Assembly (NCBI GenBank): GCA_044336205.1
Contig: CP172318.1
Location: forward strand, 558,001 to 622,000
Length of the DNA stretch: 64,000 bases
Direction of reading: 5' to 3'
From: Ruoffia sp044336205
GTDB taxonomy: Bacteria; Bacillota; Bacilli; Lactobacillales; Aerococcaceae
Shown here: positions 27,040 through 36,568 of the stretch, in pieces
Layout of the letters: the number at the start of each line of letters is the position of its first letter
Numbering within the stretch: position 1 is the first letter of the stretch
Program-made: the position numbers and the translations under genes
The notes under the pieces: generated by a model
Told to the model about the DNA's origin: nothing
Databases searched by the model: none
What the model saw: only the letters and a program-made list of their open reading frames with translations

Positions 27040-27241
27040 AATGCGTTTGGAAAAAACAAATCAAGAACAAGTCGCTAGTAGCTTGATGGCTATTTCAATC
27101 GTCACTAAGAAGCTCGCTCGTCAATTAATGTCAACCAGTAAAGGAGAAAAAGATGTCGGAAACGAAACTGTATCTACAAGTCCAAGAGGACGCTCAGACG
27201 CTCGTCGAAAGTATCAACGAACTTTTACATTCTATGAATAA
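27040..27241 (+). CDS. Small phage protein of unknown function
   Basis: An ATG at 27040 with GGAAGGAGG before it opens a 66-codon frame. The N-terminal 40 residues (TNQEQVASSLMAISIVTKKLARQLM) match a small helical protein common in this prophage family, upstream of DUF2800 genes. The last 30 residues overlap the next gene by about 90 bases and look unlike protein, so the true stop was probably near 27150 and may have been lost by an indel. Confidence 0.6.
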
Positions 27242-27440
27242 TGATCCCGTTGAAGAAGAAATTCATCCCGTCTCATTTGAAGCCATTCAGTTGTTCCTAG
27301 CGGAGAAGTCGCGTGAAGGATTCACCAATCAAATTCGTCAGCTGATTCAACAGTTTGGAAGAAATAAGCTGAGTGAATTGGATCCGAAAGTGTATCCAGA
27401 ACTTTGGAAAGCTGTGGAGGAATTAGCCGATGGAGAATAA
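27153..27440 (+). CDS. Small phage protein upstream of DUF2800
   Basis: 95 residues, acidic and helical (MSETKLYLQVQEDAQTLVES and on). AAAGGAG lies 7 bases before the ATG. It ends 11 bases inside the next gene. Its place in the replication/recombination module of the prophage is conserved in related phages, but I know no function. Confidence 0.7.
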   Translation: MSETKLYLQVQEDAQTLVESINELLHSMNNDPVEEEIHPVSFEAIQLFLAEKSREGFTNQIRQLIQQFGRNKLSELDPKVYPELWKAVEELADGE

Positions 27441-29112
27441 GAAACACGCATTGTTATCTGCTTCAAGTTCTCATAAGTGGCTAAATCATGCGCCGATTGC
27501 ACTTCTTGAGGCTATGGTTCTAGAAGAAGAATCTTCCGATGCGGCAGAACAAGGAACAGCCGCACATGCGATGGCAGAATACTTTCTTAAGTTGAAATTA
27601 GGTCAAGAGTCCGTACTTGAAGGTTCCATTTACCACGATGAAGAAATGGAAGCCTACTGCCAAGATTATGCCAACTTTGTAATTGAGCAAAAAGAAGTAC
27701 TTGGTGAAAACACCTTAATCTTTATCGAACAACGCTTAGACTTCTCACGTTATGTGCCAGAAGGGTTTGGAACTGGGGATGCGGTCCTCATTTCTAATAA
27801 CATCCTTCATATTATTGACTTCAAGTACGGTAAGTACTACGTCAATCCTGAGAATAACACACAACTATTGTTATATGCCCTCGGTGCTCTCGAGTTAGTA
27901 GAAAGCATCTATGACATCGAAGAAGTTCGTATGACTATCTACCAACCGCGTATTGGAAATGTGTCTACTTGGACCATGGATGTTGATCCCATTTTAGAAT
28001 GGGCAAACGGTGAATTGAAGGTTAAAGCGATGCAAGCCGCAAAAGGTGAAGGGTCGCTTGAGTATGGTGATTGGTTAGCGATGACGAAAATCAAGGCCAT
28101 TTCAAAAGACCGAGCGAAGCATCATTTGGAATTACGTAAGTATGAGTTAAAAGAAGCTCACTTGCTAAATGATGAAGAAATGGCTGAAGTCTTATCCCAT
28201 GTTGATGACCTTCTGAAGTGGGTCAAAGATGTGAAGGAGTATGCTCAAAAGCAAGCAGTGGAGTATGGGAAACATTATCCTGGCTTCAAGTTGGTTGAAG
28301 GGCGCTCTAGTCGCAAGTATGTCAATCCAGCACTTATCGAACAACGTGCAGAGGAAAAAGGTATTGAAGGAATCTATCAAGAGACTTTACTTCCACTCAC
28401 AAAGTTAGAGTCAAAATTAGGTAAAGAACAGTTTAAAGAAGTATTCGGTGATTTGATCACCAAGCCATCTGGGCAGCCAACTTTAGTACCTGAGTCAGAT
28501 GGTCGTCCAGAAATTGTAAAACATGATGTTAATGAAGATTTTAAAGAAGAAAAAGGAGAAAAAATTATGGCAATGATTAATTCAACAAAAGTAGTAACCG
28601 GTGAAGTTCGTTTATCTTATGCAAATGTATGGGAACCACGTCCTGGTATGAACGGTGGGAAAGATAAGTATTCTGTATCACTAATTATTCCCAAGTCAGA
28701 TACAGAAACGATAGAAAAGATTGAAGCTGCGATTGATGCGGCGATTGAGGCTGGGATCGGGAAGTTTGGTGGTAAGAAGCCTAATAAAGCAGCCTTGAAG
28801 TTACCGTTACGTGACGGAGATGCAGAGCGTGATGATGAAGCATATAAAGATGCTTACTTTGTTAATGCGAATTCAGTTCAACCACCACAGATTGTTGATC
28901 AGTCTGTGCAACCGATTTTAGAGCGCTCAGAAGTTTATTCCGGTGTTTATGCCCGGGTATCGCTTAATTTCTATGCCTATAACGTCAATGGTAATCGCGG
29001 TGTGGCTGTTGGGCTCGGGAATATCCAAAAGCTACGTGATGGAGAACCATTAGGCGGTCGTAATTCTGCATCTTCAGACTTTGATGCAGTTGATGATGAC
29101 TTTTTAGCTTAG
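27430..29112 (+). CDS. DUF2800 (Cas4/RecB-like nuclease) fused in frame to DUF2815 (ssDNA-binding type)
   Basis: 560 residues. Residues 1-379 are a DUF2800 protein, a PD-(D/E)XK exonuclease relative (AEQGTAAHAMAEYFLKL, GTGDAVLIS, IIDFKYGKYYV, LLLYALGAL). Residues 380-560 are a complete DUF2815 protein (MAMINSTKVVTGEVRLSYAN onward), which has an OB-like ssDNA-binding character. In related phages these are separate adjacent genes. Here no stop lies between them, yet AAGGAG sits before an internal ATG at 28567, so DUF2815 may also be made alone. The pair probably serves phage recombination and replication. Confidence 0.85.
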   Translation: MENKKHALLSASSSHKWLNHAPIALLEAMVLEEESSDAAEQGTAAHAMAEYFLKLKLGQESVLEGSIYHDEEMEAYCQDYANFVIEQKEVLGENTLIFIEQRLDFSRYVPEGFGTGDAVLISNNILHIIDFKYGKYYVNPENNTQLLLYALGALELVESIYDIEEVRMTIYQPRIGNVSTWTMDVDPILEWANGELKVKAMQAAKGEGSLEYGDWLAMTKIKAISKDRAKHHLELRKYELKEAHLLNDEEMAEVLSHVDDLLKWVKDVKEYAQKQAVEYGKHYPGFKLVEGRSSRKYVNPALIEQRAEEKGIEGIYQETLLPLTKLESKLGKEQFKEVFGDLITKPSGQPTLVPESDGRPEIVKHDVNEDFKEEKGEKIMAMINSTKVVTGEVRLSYANVWEPRPGMNGGKDKYSVSLIIPKSDTETIEKIEAAIDAAIEAGIGKFGGKKPNKAALKLPLRDGDAERDDEAYKDAYFVNANSVQPPQIVDQSVQPILERSEVYSGVYARVSLNFYAYNVNGNRGVAVGLGNIQKLRDGEPLGGRNSASSDFDAVDDDFLA

Positions 29113-29123
29113 GAGGGAACAGT

Positions 29124-29243
29124 ATGGAAAACACTGATATCTTGTTCAATACGTTTCTTCGTATAGCCGGAGTCTGGCAAATTGGTTCTTGGTTAGGTCA
29201 ACTACTCTATTGGTTACATCACAAAATGCGAGGGGATAAGTAA
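29124..29243 (+). CDS. Small phage protein, 39 aa
   Basis: An ATG at 29124 behind AGGAGG, 11 bases after the DUF2815 stop. The peptide (MENTDILFNTFLRIAGVWQI and on) has a short amphipathic or hydrophobic segment. The next gene starts directly after its stop. Spacing and ribosome site support translation; function unknown. Confidence 0.5.
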   Translation: MENTDILFNTFLRIAGVWQIGSWLGQLLYWLHHKMRGDK

Positions 29244-29381
29244 ATGGAAATTTTATTTGATATCTTCTTCATCGGATTGGGCCTTAATTGGCTCATCCGA
29301 GAAGGAGTAGCAACCTACGTACATGTAAAGATTAAGTTGAGGGAGTTAGATATGGATGGACATCGTCAGCTTAAATATTGA
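29244..29381 (+). CDS. Small phage membrane peptide, 45 aa
   Basis: The ATG follows the preceding stop directly (TAAATG). The N-terminal MEILFDIFFIGLGLNWLI is hydrophobic enough for a single membrane helix. Its end overlaps the start of the DNA polymerase gene (29356) by 26 bases, consistent with translational coupling. Function unknown. Confidence 0.45.
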   Translation: MEILFDIFFIGLGLNWLIREGVATYVHVKIKLRELDMDGHRQLKY

Positions 29382-31299
29382 TATTGAAACCTACTCATCG
29401 GTGGATTTATCCAAAGCGGGTGTCTATAAATATGCGGAGAGTGGGGACTTTGAAGTCCTCCTTTTCGCTTATTCAGTCAATCATGGCCCAGTTGAAGTAG
29501 TGGATATAGCCGGAGGAGAATCTATTCCTAATGAGATTATTCAAGGACTTTTGAATAACAAAGTGAAGAAATGGGCCTTTAATGCCAACTTTGAGCGTGT
29601 ATGTCTTTCGAGTTATTTAGGTGAAGCCTTAGTACCAGAATCTTGGTACTGCACCATGGTTTGGTCTGCTTATTTAGGTTTACCCTTGTCTCTTGAAAAA
29701 GTTGCTCAGGTATTAGGAACTGACCATCAAAAGAAATCAGAAGGTAAGGCATTGATTCGGTATTTTTCAGTACCTAATAAACCAACCCAGTCCAATGGTG
29801 AGCGTACTCGCAACTTACCTCATCACGATCGTTTGCAATGGCGAGAATTTATCGAATATAACAAACAAGACGTTGAAACGGAAATGGCTATTCAAATAAA
29901 ATTGTCGCATTTTCCAATGCCTGATTTTGAATGGACACACTACCATGTAGATCAACGAATAAATGACACTGGTATTGAGATAGATCCTATCATCGTTGAT
30001 CAGGCGATTCGACTGGATAAACAGTTAAGAGATGGGAATATGAAGAGGTCAATTCAACTCACTGGATTGGAGAATCCTAATTCACCGACTCAACTGAAGG
30101 ATTGGTTGAACGAACATGGTCTTCCGATAGAATCCTTAGCCAAACGAGACGTGGAACAGGCTCTTGAAACAGCAAAAGGAGTCGTCAAAGAAGTCTTGGA
30201 ATTACGTCAGGAACTTTCAAAGTCCAGTGTGAAGAAATACCATGCGATGGAAAGTGTCATGGGTAAAGATCAAAGAGCCAGAGGGTTACTTCAATTCTAT
30301 GGCGCTAATCGGACTGGAAGATATTCTGGACGATTGATTCAAGTTCAAAATCTTCGACGTAATAATTTTTCCAACCTGGAATTAGCTCGTAACTTAGTCA
30401 AAGAAGGTAGATTTGAAGATTTGGAGTTAGTTTACGATAGTCCTTCAGATGTGTTGTCGCAATTGATCAGGACTGCGTTTGTACCTAAAGACGGGCATCG
30501 TTTTATTGTATCCGACTTTTCTGCTATAGAAGCACGAGTTTTAGCCTGGTTAGCAGGTGAAAACTGGCGACTGAAAGCTTTTGAAGCTGGGGCAGATATA
30601 TACTGTCAATCCGCATCCAAGATGTTTGGTGTTCCGGTAGAAAAGAATGGAATTAACAGTCATTTAAGACAAAAGGGGAAGATCTCTGAATTGGCTTGTG
30701 GGTATCAAGGATCTGTTGGAGCGCTCAAAGCGATGGGTGCTTTAGAAATGGGGATTAAAGAAGAGGAACTAAAAGGCATTGTGGATTCCTGGCGTTATGC
30801 CAACCCTCATATTGTGCAATTTTGGTGGGATATGGATGCATCGGTTAAACAAGTCATTAAATCTAGGCAAACTCATTACTTAAAATCACTTGTTTTGTCC
30901 TATGAGAAAGGGATGCTTTTTATCAAGTTGCCTAGTGGTAGACGATTAGCTTACCCAAAACCCAAGATAGGTACTAACCGTTTTGGAGGAGAGTCTATCA
31001 CTTATGAAAGAATTGTGCTGGGGAATAAGTGGGAACGAATTGAAAGCTATGGAGGGAAGTTTGTTGAGAATGTGGTTCAAGCGATTGCTAGAGATATCTT
31101 AGCCGAAGCTATGCAACGACTCACTCAAAAAGGGTTTCGAATCGTCATGCATGTTCACGATGAAGTCGTTCTAGAAGTGCCCATCGGTCAATCCAGTGTC
31201 GAAGAAGTCAATACTATTTTAAGCAAACAACCTCAATGGGCTCAGGGACTCCCCTTAGATGCTGATGGATTTGAGTGTTTCTTTTATCAAAAAGATTAG
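29356..31299 (+). CDS. Phage family A DNA polymerase
   Basis: 647 residues. The N-terminal 3-5 exonuclease has NIDIETYSSVDL (Asp-x-Glu, residues about 7-10). The polymerase part has motif A SDFSAIEARVLAWL (about 384), the fingers ACGYQGSVGALKAMG, and motif C HVHDEVVLEVP (about 598-608). This is a PolA-type replicative polymerase common in Gram-positive siphoviruses and acts with the D5 primase encoded next. A GAGG-type ribosome site lies in the preceding overlapping gene. Confidence 0.95.
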   Translation: MDIVSLNIDIETYSSVDLSKAGVYKYAESGDFEVLLFAYSVNHGPVEVVDIAGGESIPNEIIQGLLNNKVKKWAFNANFERVCLSSYLGEALVPESWYCTMVWSAYLGLPLSLEKVAQVLGTDHQKKSEGKALIRYFSVPNKPTQSNGERTRNLPHHDRLQWREFIEYNKQDVETEMAIQIKLSHFPMPDFEWTHYHVDQRINDTGIEIDPIIVDQAIRLDKQLRDGNMKRSIQLTGLENPNSPTQLKDWLNEHGLPIESLAKRDVEQALETAKGVVKEVLELRQELSKSSVKKYHAMESVMGKDQRARGLLQFYGANRTGRYSGRLIQVQNLRRNNFSNLELARNLVKEGRFEDLELVYDSPSDVLSQLIRTAFVPKDGHRFIVSDFSAIEARVLAWLAGENWRLKAFEAGADIYCQSASKMFGVPVEKNGINSHLRQKGKISELACGYQGSVGALKAMGALEMGIKEEELKGIVDSWRYANPHIVQFWWDMDASVKQVIKSRQTHYLKSLVLSYEKGMLFIKLPSGRRLAYPKPKIGTNRFGGESITYERIVLGNKWERIESYGGKFVENVVQAIARDILAEAMQRLTQKGFRIVMHVHDEVVLEVPIGQSSVEEVNTILSKQPQWAQGLPLDADGFECFFYQKD

Positions 31300-31309
31300 G
31301 AGGTTAACA

Positions 31310-33538
31310 ATGATTTTATATACCAGTAATACTAGAGAAAAGGCCAATAGTTTCATCTTCCCCAATCGAGTAGAAGCTAATAATGAGGCTAGTTTTATTG
31401 AAGCTATGCAGTACGATCATGTCACTGCACAATACGAAAATAATCACCGAGCTAATGCAAACTTCATGTCTTCGGATGTGATTGTTATGGACTTAGATAA
31501 TGATCATTCGGATGATGCGGCTGATTGGATGGATGTTGAGGATGTGAAGTTAGTCTTTCAAGGAGTCAAATGTGCCATGGTATCCAGTCGAAATCATTGG
31601 AAACAAAAAGAAAGTAAGTCACCAAGGCCAAGGCTTCATGTTTATTTTCCAATAGCTAAAATTCATGATGCGGATGCCTACCGTCAGACTAAAGAAGCGA
31701 TTCGGAACTACTTTCCTTATTTTGATGTCAATGCGATGGATAGTGCACGATTGATTTTTGGAGTAGAAAATCCTCAAGTTGAGTTTATGCGTGGAGATAA
31801 ATATATCACAGATATTCTTATGGATTCATTTGAAGCTTGGGATAGCGAACAGGATTTAATTTTAGAAGGTGGACGTAATAATACGATGAGTCAGTATGCA
31901 GGTAGGATTCTCATTCGTTTAGGGAATACCGAGGAAGCTCGTGACTTGTTTAACCAAAAAGCGGAATTATGTTCACCACCACTATCTGATGAGGAATTAG
32001 AGAAAATTTGGCAGTCTGCTTTAAAGTTTGGAAAGCGTATATCTCAGTCGCCAGACTACATTCCACCCGATCAATTTAAGCCGGACTTAACTTTAAAACC
32101 AAGTGACTTCTCGGATGTCGGTCAAGCCACCATTCTAGCAGAAGAGTATCGAGGGAAATTACGCTATTCTCCAGCTACGGACTACCTCACTTATAACGGG
32201 AGTTATTGGGAGGAATCAAAACCAAAGGCTTTGGGAGTCGCTCAAGAACTTACGTTTCGCCAGTTAGAAGAAGCTGAAGAACAAATTATGATTTCTACCA
32301 ATCAGCTCAAACTAAATGGTGGACTGACACTCATCGAGAGTGTGGGTGAAAAGAAAGCTTTAGAAGTCTTTTCAAAGCCACAGCGAATAGCTTATCAAAA
32401 TTTATTAGCCGCTCAAGTTTATCAAAAGTATGCCATTAAACGACGGGATGATCGTGCCATTAATGCTTCTTTACGCCAAGCGCAGTCCATGCTAGAAATT
32501 AGTCACTCTGATTTAGATACCGATGAATTCTTATTAAATACGCCAAGTAACACCATCAATCTTAAGACGGGTGAAGTGCATGAGCATCATTCAGAAGATT
32601 TTATTACCAAGCAAACAACTGTGGATGTGAGTCAAGAGAATATAGATATGTGGTTAGCCGCATTAACTACCTTTTTTGTGAATGACCAGGAACTCATTGA
32701 TTACGTCCAACAGATTGTTGGTTTGTCCATCATTGGAAAAGTTTATGTTGAAGCTTTGATTATCGCTTATGGAGATGGACGTAATGGGAAGTCTACTTTT
32801 TGGAATACAATTTCACGTATCCTAGGAAGCTACGGTGGCAATTTATCTGCGGATGTATTAACAGTCAATAACCGTCGAAATGTTAAACCGGAGTTAGCCG
32901 AAGCTAAAGGAAAACGACTCTTAATCTCTGCTGAACTTCAAGAGGGGATGCGACTCAATACTTCCATTGTTAAGCAACTTTGTTCTACAGATGAAATCTT
33001 TGCTGAGAAGAAATATAAGTCGCCTTTTAGTTTTATCCCGAGTCACACTTTAGTGCTCTATACTAACCATCTACCAAAGGTGGGAGCCATTGATCGAGGG
33101 ACCTGGAGACGATTAATTGTCATTCCTTTTGAAGCGAAAATTGAAGGACAAAGTGATGTGAAAAACTATTCCGACCATCTCTATCACGAAGCAGGTGGTG
33201 CAATTTTGTCTTGGATGATTGAAGGAGCACAAAAAGTCATTGCTTCTGACTTCAAAATTTCATTACCTCAAAAGGTGAAGGATGCGATTGAAGAATATAA
33301 AGAAAGTAATGACTGGTTGGGTCAATTCCTCAATGAGTGTTGTAAATTAGATAATTCGTTTGAGGAGAAGTCTGGGCAATTGTATGAAGAATATCGAGCC
33401 TTTTGCTTTAGAACTGGAGAATACACTCGTAGTACAACTGATTTTTATGCTGCACTTTCTTCCGAAGGGTTTGTTCGTCGACGTCATTCAGATGGCAATT
33501 ACATTCAAGGATTGAAACTTAAATCAGAATTCGCATAA
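31310..33538 (+). CDS. Phage primase-helicase, D5/P4 type
   Basis: About 742 residues from the ATG at 31310, which follows AGGAGG. The N-terminal 300 residues are the primase-like part with conserved acidic and basic residues (VIVMDLDNDHSDD, RPRLHVYFP). A D5 N-terminal domain lies in the middle. A superfamily 3 helicase has Walker A YGDGRNGKSTFW (about 485-496), followed by LLISAELQEG and LVLYTNHLPK. It primes and unwinds phage DNA. An 11-bp inverted repeat that could be an origin follows the gene. Confidence 0.92.
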   Translation: MILYTSNTREKANSFIFPNRVEANNEASFIEAMQYDHVTAQYENNHRANANFMSSDVIVMDLDNDHSDDAADWMDVEDVKLVFQGVKCAMVSSRNHWKQKESKSPRPRLHVYFPIAKIHDADAYRQTKEAIRNYFPYFDVNAMDSARLIFGVENPQVEFMRGDKYITDILMDSFEAWDSEQDLILEGGRNNTMSQYAGRILIRLGNTEEARDLFNQKAELCSPPLSDEELEKIWQSALKFGKRISQSPDYIPPDQFKPDLTLKPSDFSDVGQATILAEEYRGKLRYSPATDYLTYNGSYWEESKPKALGVAQELTFRQLEEAEEQIMISTNQLKLNGGLTLIESVGEKKALEVFSKPQRIAYQNLLAAQVYQKYAIKRRDDRAINASLRQAQSMLEISHSDLDTDEFLLNTPSNTINLKTGEVHEHHSEDFITKQTTVDVSQENIDMWLAALTTFFVNDQELIDYVQQIVGLSIIGKVYVEALIIAYGDGRNGKSTFWNTISRILGSYGGNLSADVLTVNNRRNVKPELAEAKGKRLLISAELQEGMRLNTSIVKQLCSTDEIFAEKKYKSPFSFIPSHTLVLYTNHLPKVGAIDRGTWRRLIVIPFEAKIEGQSDVKNYSDHLYHEAGGAILSWMIEGAQKVIASDFKISLPQKVKDAIEEYKESNDWLGQFLNECCKLDNSFEEKSGQLYEEYRAFCFRTGEYTRSTTDFYAALSSEGFVRRRHSDGNYIQGLKLKSEFA

Positions 33539-33546
33539 TATCAAGG

Positions 33547-33649
33547 TTTGTGTAGGTTATGTATGCTATATACTAAACTTTTCTATATAGATTAAAAATA
33601 AAAACACATATATAAAAGTTATATATATGACCTCCTAGACCTACACAAA
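33547..33649. repeat. Inverted repeat with AT-rich centre, candidate phage origin
   Basis: TTTGTGTAGGT at 33547-33557 is exactly complementary to ACCTACACAAA at 33639-33649. The 80 bases between are rich in TATA steps. It fills the gap between the primase and VRR-NUC genes. Confidence 0.6.
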
Positions 33650-33685
33650 TGCGATTAAATCAACATTTATCATTGAGGAGATAAA

Positions 33686-33982
33686 ATGCAAAAAATTACA
33701 GAAAGATACATTGAGGAACAATTAGTCAAAACAGTCAAAGCACATCAAGGTTTATGCCTAAAACTTAATTCTATCAGCCTAACAGGTTTACCGGATCGTT
33801 TAGTCTTATTACCGGGAGGCAAGTGTGCCTTTGTAGAAGTAAAGCGCCCAGGTGAAAAACTTCGTCCCATTCAAGTGAAGCGAATCAAGCAATTAATGCA
33901 GTTAGGTTTCTTGTGCTATATGCTAGACGACCTCACTCAAATTGTACCTATTATTGAGGAGGTGACATCAAGTGGAGTTTAA
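33686..33982 (+). CDS. VRR-NUC nuclease
   Basis: 98 residues, the normal size for stand-alone phage VRR-NUC proteins. The catalytic set is visible: a helix with the first Glu (RYIEEQLVKTVKAHQG), GLPDRLVLLPGG with the metal-binding Asp, and AFVEVKRPGEKLRPIQ with the E-x-K pair (about 51-53). These are structure-specific nucleases, often next to SNF2 helicases, as here. AGGAG precedes the ATG and the stop overlaps the helicase start. Confidence 0.92.
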   Translation: MQKITERYIEEQLVKTVKAHQGLCLKLNSISLTGLPDRLVLLPGGKCAFVEVKRPGEKLRPIQVKRIKQLMQLGFLCYMLDDLTQIVPIIEEVTSSGV

Positions 33983-35321
33983 ACCTTATCCTTATCAAGC
34001 AACCATGATTGATTACATTGAAGTCCATGAGGTAAGTGCGCTATTTCTTCAGATGGGTTTAGGTAAGACGGTGATTACCTTATCAGCTATTCATAACTTG
34101 ATGTTTAATTCATTTGAAGTGAAGAAGGTCTTAATCATTGCCCCTATTCGAGTAGCAAGAGATACTTGGCCAGATGAGTGTGACAAATGGGAACATCTAA
34201 AATTACTCCGATATTCGACCGTCATCGGGAGTGTCAAAGAACGCACCCAAGCATTAAAAGAAAAAGCTGATATCTATTTTATTAACCGGGAGAATATTGA
34301 TTGGTTAGTGAATAAATCGAATATACCTTTTGATTTTGACATGGTTGTGATTGATGAATTGTCTAGTTTCAAATCACATACAGCTAAACGGTTTAAAGCC
34401 CTTATCCAAGTTAGACCTTATATTAAACGAATCGTTGGTCTAACAGGAACTCCTTCAAGTAATGGTTTGATGGATTTATGGGCACCTTTTCGTATCTTGG
34501 ATAAAGGAGAGCGACTAGGACGTTTTATCAGTCATTACCGACAAACTTATTTTGATCCCGATAAGCGTAATGGCATGATTATTTATTCCTACAAATTAAA
34601 ACCAGGTGGTGAGGAGGTTATCTATAACAAGATTAGTGACATCACCGTTTCCATGAAAGCAGAAGATTACTTGGATATGCCTGACTTAATTTTTAATAAG
34701 GTATCGGTAGAACTTTCTGATAAAGAGCAAGAAGCTTATGATCAACTCAAGAAAGATATGCTAGTAACTTTAGGTGATAAAGAGATTGATGCAGTGAATG
34801 CAGCAGTGCTTTCTGGAAAATTACTTCAGATGGCGAGCGGTAATGTATATGGGGAAGAACAAGAATCAATATATCTTCACGACAGGAAGTTAGATGCTCT
34901 GGAGGATTTAATTGAGGGAGCAAATGGTAAACCGCTCTTGGTGGTTTATTGGTTTAAACATGACCTCCAAAGAATAAAAGAACGCTTTGAAGTAAGAGAA
35001 CTTAAAAGCAAACAAGACTTTCGAGATTGGAACCAAGGAAGTATTCCTGTTGCAGTCATTCATCCAGCGAGTGCCGGTCATGGTTTAAATCTTCAAAGTG
35101 GTGGATCTACGATTGTTTGGTTTACTTTAACTTGGTCTCTGGAATTATATGAACAAACTAATGCTAGACTTTACCGACAAGGACAAAGTGAGAGTGTAGT
35201 CGTTCATCAAATCGTGACCAAAAACACTTTAGATGAATATGTCTTGAAAGCCTTAGAAAATAAGAGCCAAAGTCAAAATGCTTTGATTGATGCAGTTAAA
35301 GCAAATTTGGAGGTGAGTTGA
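33972..35321 (+). CDS. Phage SNF2-family helicase
   Basis: 449 residues from a GTG at 33972. Motif I is LQMGLGKTVITLSA (about 24-37), motif II VVIDELSSFKS, motif III LTGTPSSNGLMDLW, and the second RecA lobe has NLQSGGSTIVWFTLTWSLEL and NARLYRQGQ. It is a DNA translocase in the replication module of the phage, paired with VRR-NUC (overlap of 11 bases). The 3-prime end overlaps the next gene by one base (TGATG). Confidence 0.95.
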   Translation: MEFKPYPYQATMIDYIEVHEVSALFLQMGLGKTVITLSAIHNLMFNSFEVKKVLIIAPIRVARDTWPDECDKWEHLKLLRYSTVIGSVKERTQALKEKADIYFINRENIDWLVNKSNIPFDFDMVVIDELSSFKSHTAKRFKALIQVRPYIKRIVGLTGTPSSNGLMDLWAPFRILDKGERLGRFISHYRQTYFDPDKRNGMIIYSYKLKPGGEEVIYNKISDITVSMKAEDYLDMPDLIFNKVSVELSDKEQEAYDQLKKDMLVTLGDKEIDAVNAAVLSGKLLQMASGNVYGEEQESIYLHDRKLDALEDLIEGANGKPLLVVYWFKHDLQRIKERFEVRELKSKQDFRDWNQGSIPVAVIHPASAGHGLNLQSGGSTIVWFTLTWSLELYEQTNARLYRQGQSESVVVHQIVTKNTLDEYVLKALENKSQSQNALIDAVKANLEVS

Positions 35322-35551
35322 TGGATAATCCATACGAACGATTAGCTCATGCGATTATTATACAAGCCGTCAAAGATTACCGGAAAGCATGTAAAAGATT
35401 GAAGCTCAGTCCACAGAGTGAAGCGGCAAATAAACATTTTTTCTCTTGTCAGAAGTTTTTCTTGTCGGAATGGTTTAAGGAAATAACCGATGCAGATGGG
35501 GAGCATCTACTCAAAAAATTAAACGAGGAGGTAGGTATTATTGACACCTAA
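35321..35551 (+). CDS. Small phage protein between helicase and DUF1492 gene
   Basis: About 76 residues from the ATG at 35321, overlapping the helicase stop, with GAGGTG upstream. It is helical (NPYERLAHAIIIQAVKDYRK) with an aromatic-rich middle and matches the type of small protein found here in related prophages. No function known. Its stop overlaps the next gene start by 11 bases. Confidence 0.7.
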   Translation: MDNPYERLAHAIIIQAVKDYRKACKRLKLSPQSEAANKHFFSCQKFFLSEWFKEITDADGEHLLKKLNEEVGIIDT

Positions 35552-35963
35552 AGAATTTTTACAACAAGCTTTTTATTTAGATCATCGCATTAATAGCAAG
35601 ATTGAACAGATTGACTCTCTTAACTCATTAGCTCAAAAAGCAACCAGTACCTTGTCCGATATGCCAAAAGCACCTGGACGCAATACTTCTCGTTTAGAAG
35701 AAATCATTGTTAAGGTGGTTATGCTGGAAGAAGAAATTAATAAGGACATCGATGAGCTAGTTGACTTAAAAGTCAAAATTACTGAAGTGATTAATGAGGT
35801 GCCAGATAAGGAACAACAGATGGTTCTTGAGAAGCGTTACTTGAACTTCTTATCCTTTGAACAGATAGCAGTAGACTTGAACTTTAGTATTCAACATGTC
35901 TTTCGCATTCATAAGCAAGCGCTTTGTAGTACAGAAGCTATCTTAATTAAACCACCAAGATAA
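35541..35963 (+). CDS. DUF1492/sigma-70-like late regulator
   Basis: 140 residues from a TTG with GAGG upstream. The N-terminal half is a helical coiled coil. The C-terminal half has a region-4-type helix-turn-helix (VLEKRYLNFLSFEQIAVDLN, then FSIQHVFRIHKQAL). Proteins of this type activate the late (packaging and structural) operon in Gram-positive phages, and this one stands immediately before HNH, TerS and TerL, which supports that role. Confidence 0.85.
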   Translation: MTPKEFLQQAFYLDHRINSKIEQIDSLNSLAQKATSTLSDMPKAPGRNTSRLEEIIVKVVMLEEEINKDIDELVDLKVKITEVINEVPDKEQQMVLEKRYLNFLSFEQIAVDLNFSIQHVFRIHKQALCSTEAILIKPPR

Positions 35964-36080
35964 AAGATGAGAGTAAATGAGAGAGAATGAGAGTAGGGTA
36001 CTTTGATATAGTTAAGATGTAAAATAATAGCGACAGAAGCCTTGGGATAATCTCAGGGCTCTTTTTATGGAGTGAATCGA

Positions 36081-36440
36081 ATGCCGAAGAAACCTTTGAA
36101 ACCATGCGCCCATCCTTTTTGTCCGGAATTAGTTGAGGGACAGTTTTGTAAAAAACATCAAAAGGAAAGCAACAAGAACTACGAAAAGTATCAACGTGAT
36201 CCCGAGACAGCTAAACGTTATGGACGAAAGTGGCGAAAGATTCGCAACCAGTTTATTAAGGAACATCCTTTATGCCAACAATGTTTAAAAGAAAATAGAT
36301 TAAAAACCGCGGAAGAAGTTCACCATATCTTACCTCTTAAACGTGGAGGGACTCATGATGAAAATAATTTGATGGCTTTGTGTAAATCATGCCACTCAAG
36401 AATCTCTGTCTTGGATGGTGACCGCTTTGGTAAGAAATAG
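36081..36440 (+). CDS. HNH endonuclease next to terminase
   Basis: About 119 residues from the ATG at 36081, preceded by GGAG 8 bases away. The HNH core is clear: CQQCLKENRLKTAEEVHHIL, then LKRGGTHDENNLMALC and KSCHSR, with four Cys for zinc and the catalytic His pair. In HK97-type phages an HNH protein beside TerS and TerL is needed for cos cleavage during packaging, so a cos-type phage is likely. The N-terminus carries an extra Cys cluster. Confidence 0.93.
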   Translation: MPKKPLKPCAHPFCPELVEGQFCKKHQKESNKNYEKYQRDPETAKRYGRKWRKIRNQFIKEHPLCQQCLKENRLKTAEEVHHILPLKRGGTHDENNLMALCKSCHSRISVLDGDRFGKK

Positions 36441-36568
36441 TGTGGAGGGGAGGGGGAGGTCAAATCTCTGTACCTTACCCCAACGGATAACGGTGCCGGC
36501 CCTTCGCGCACAAAAAAATCAGTTCAAAGGGGGGTATAAAGGATTAGCTGTCAAAGGAGGTAATATTT

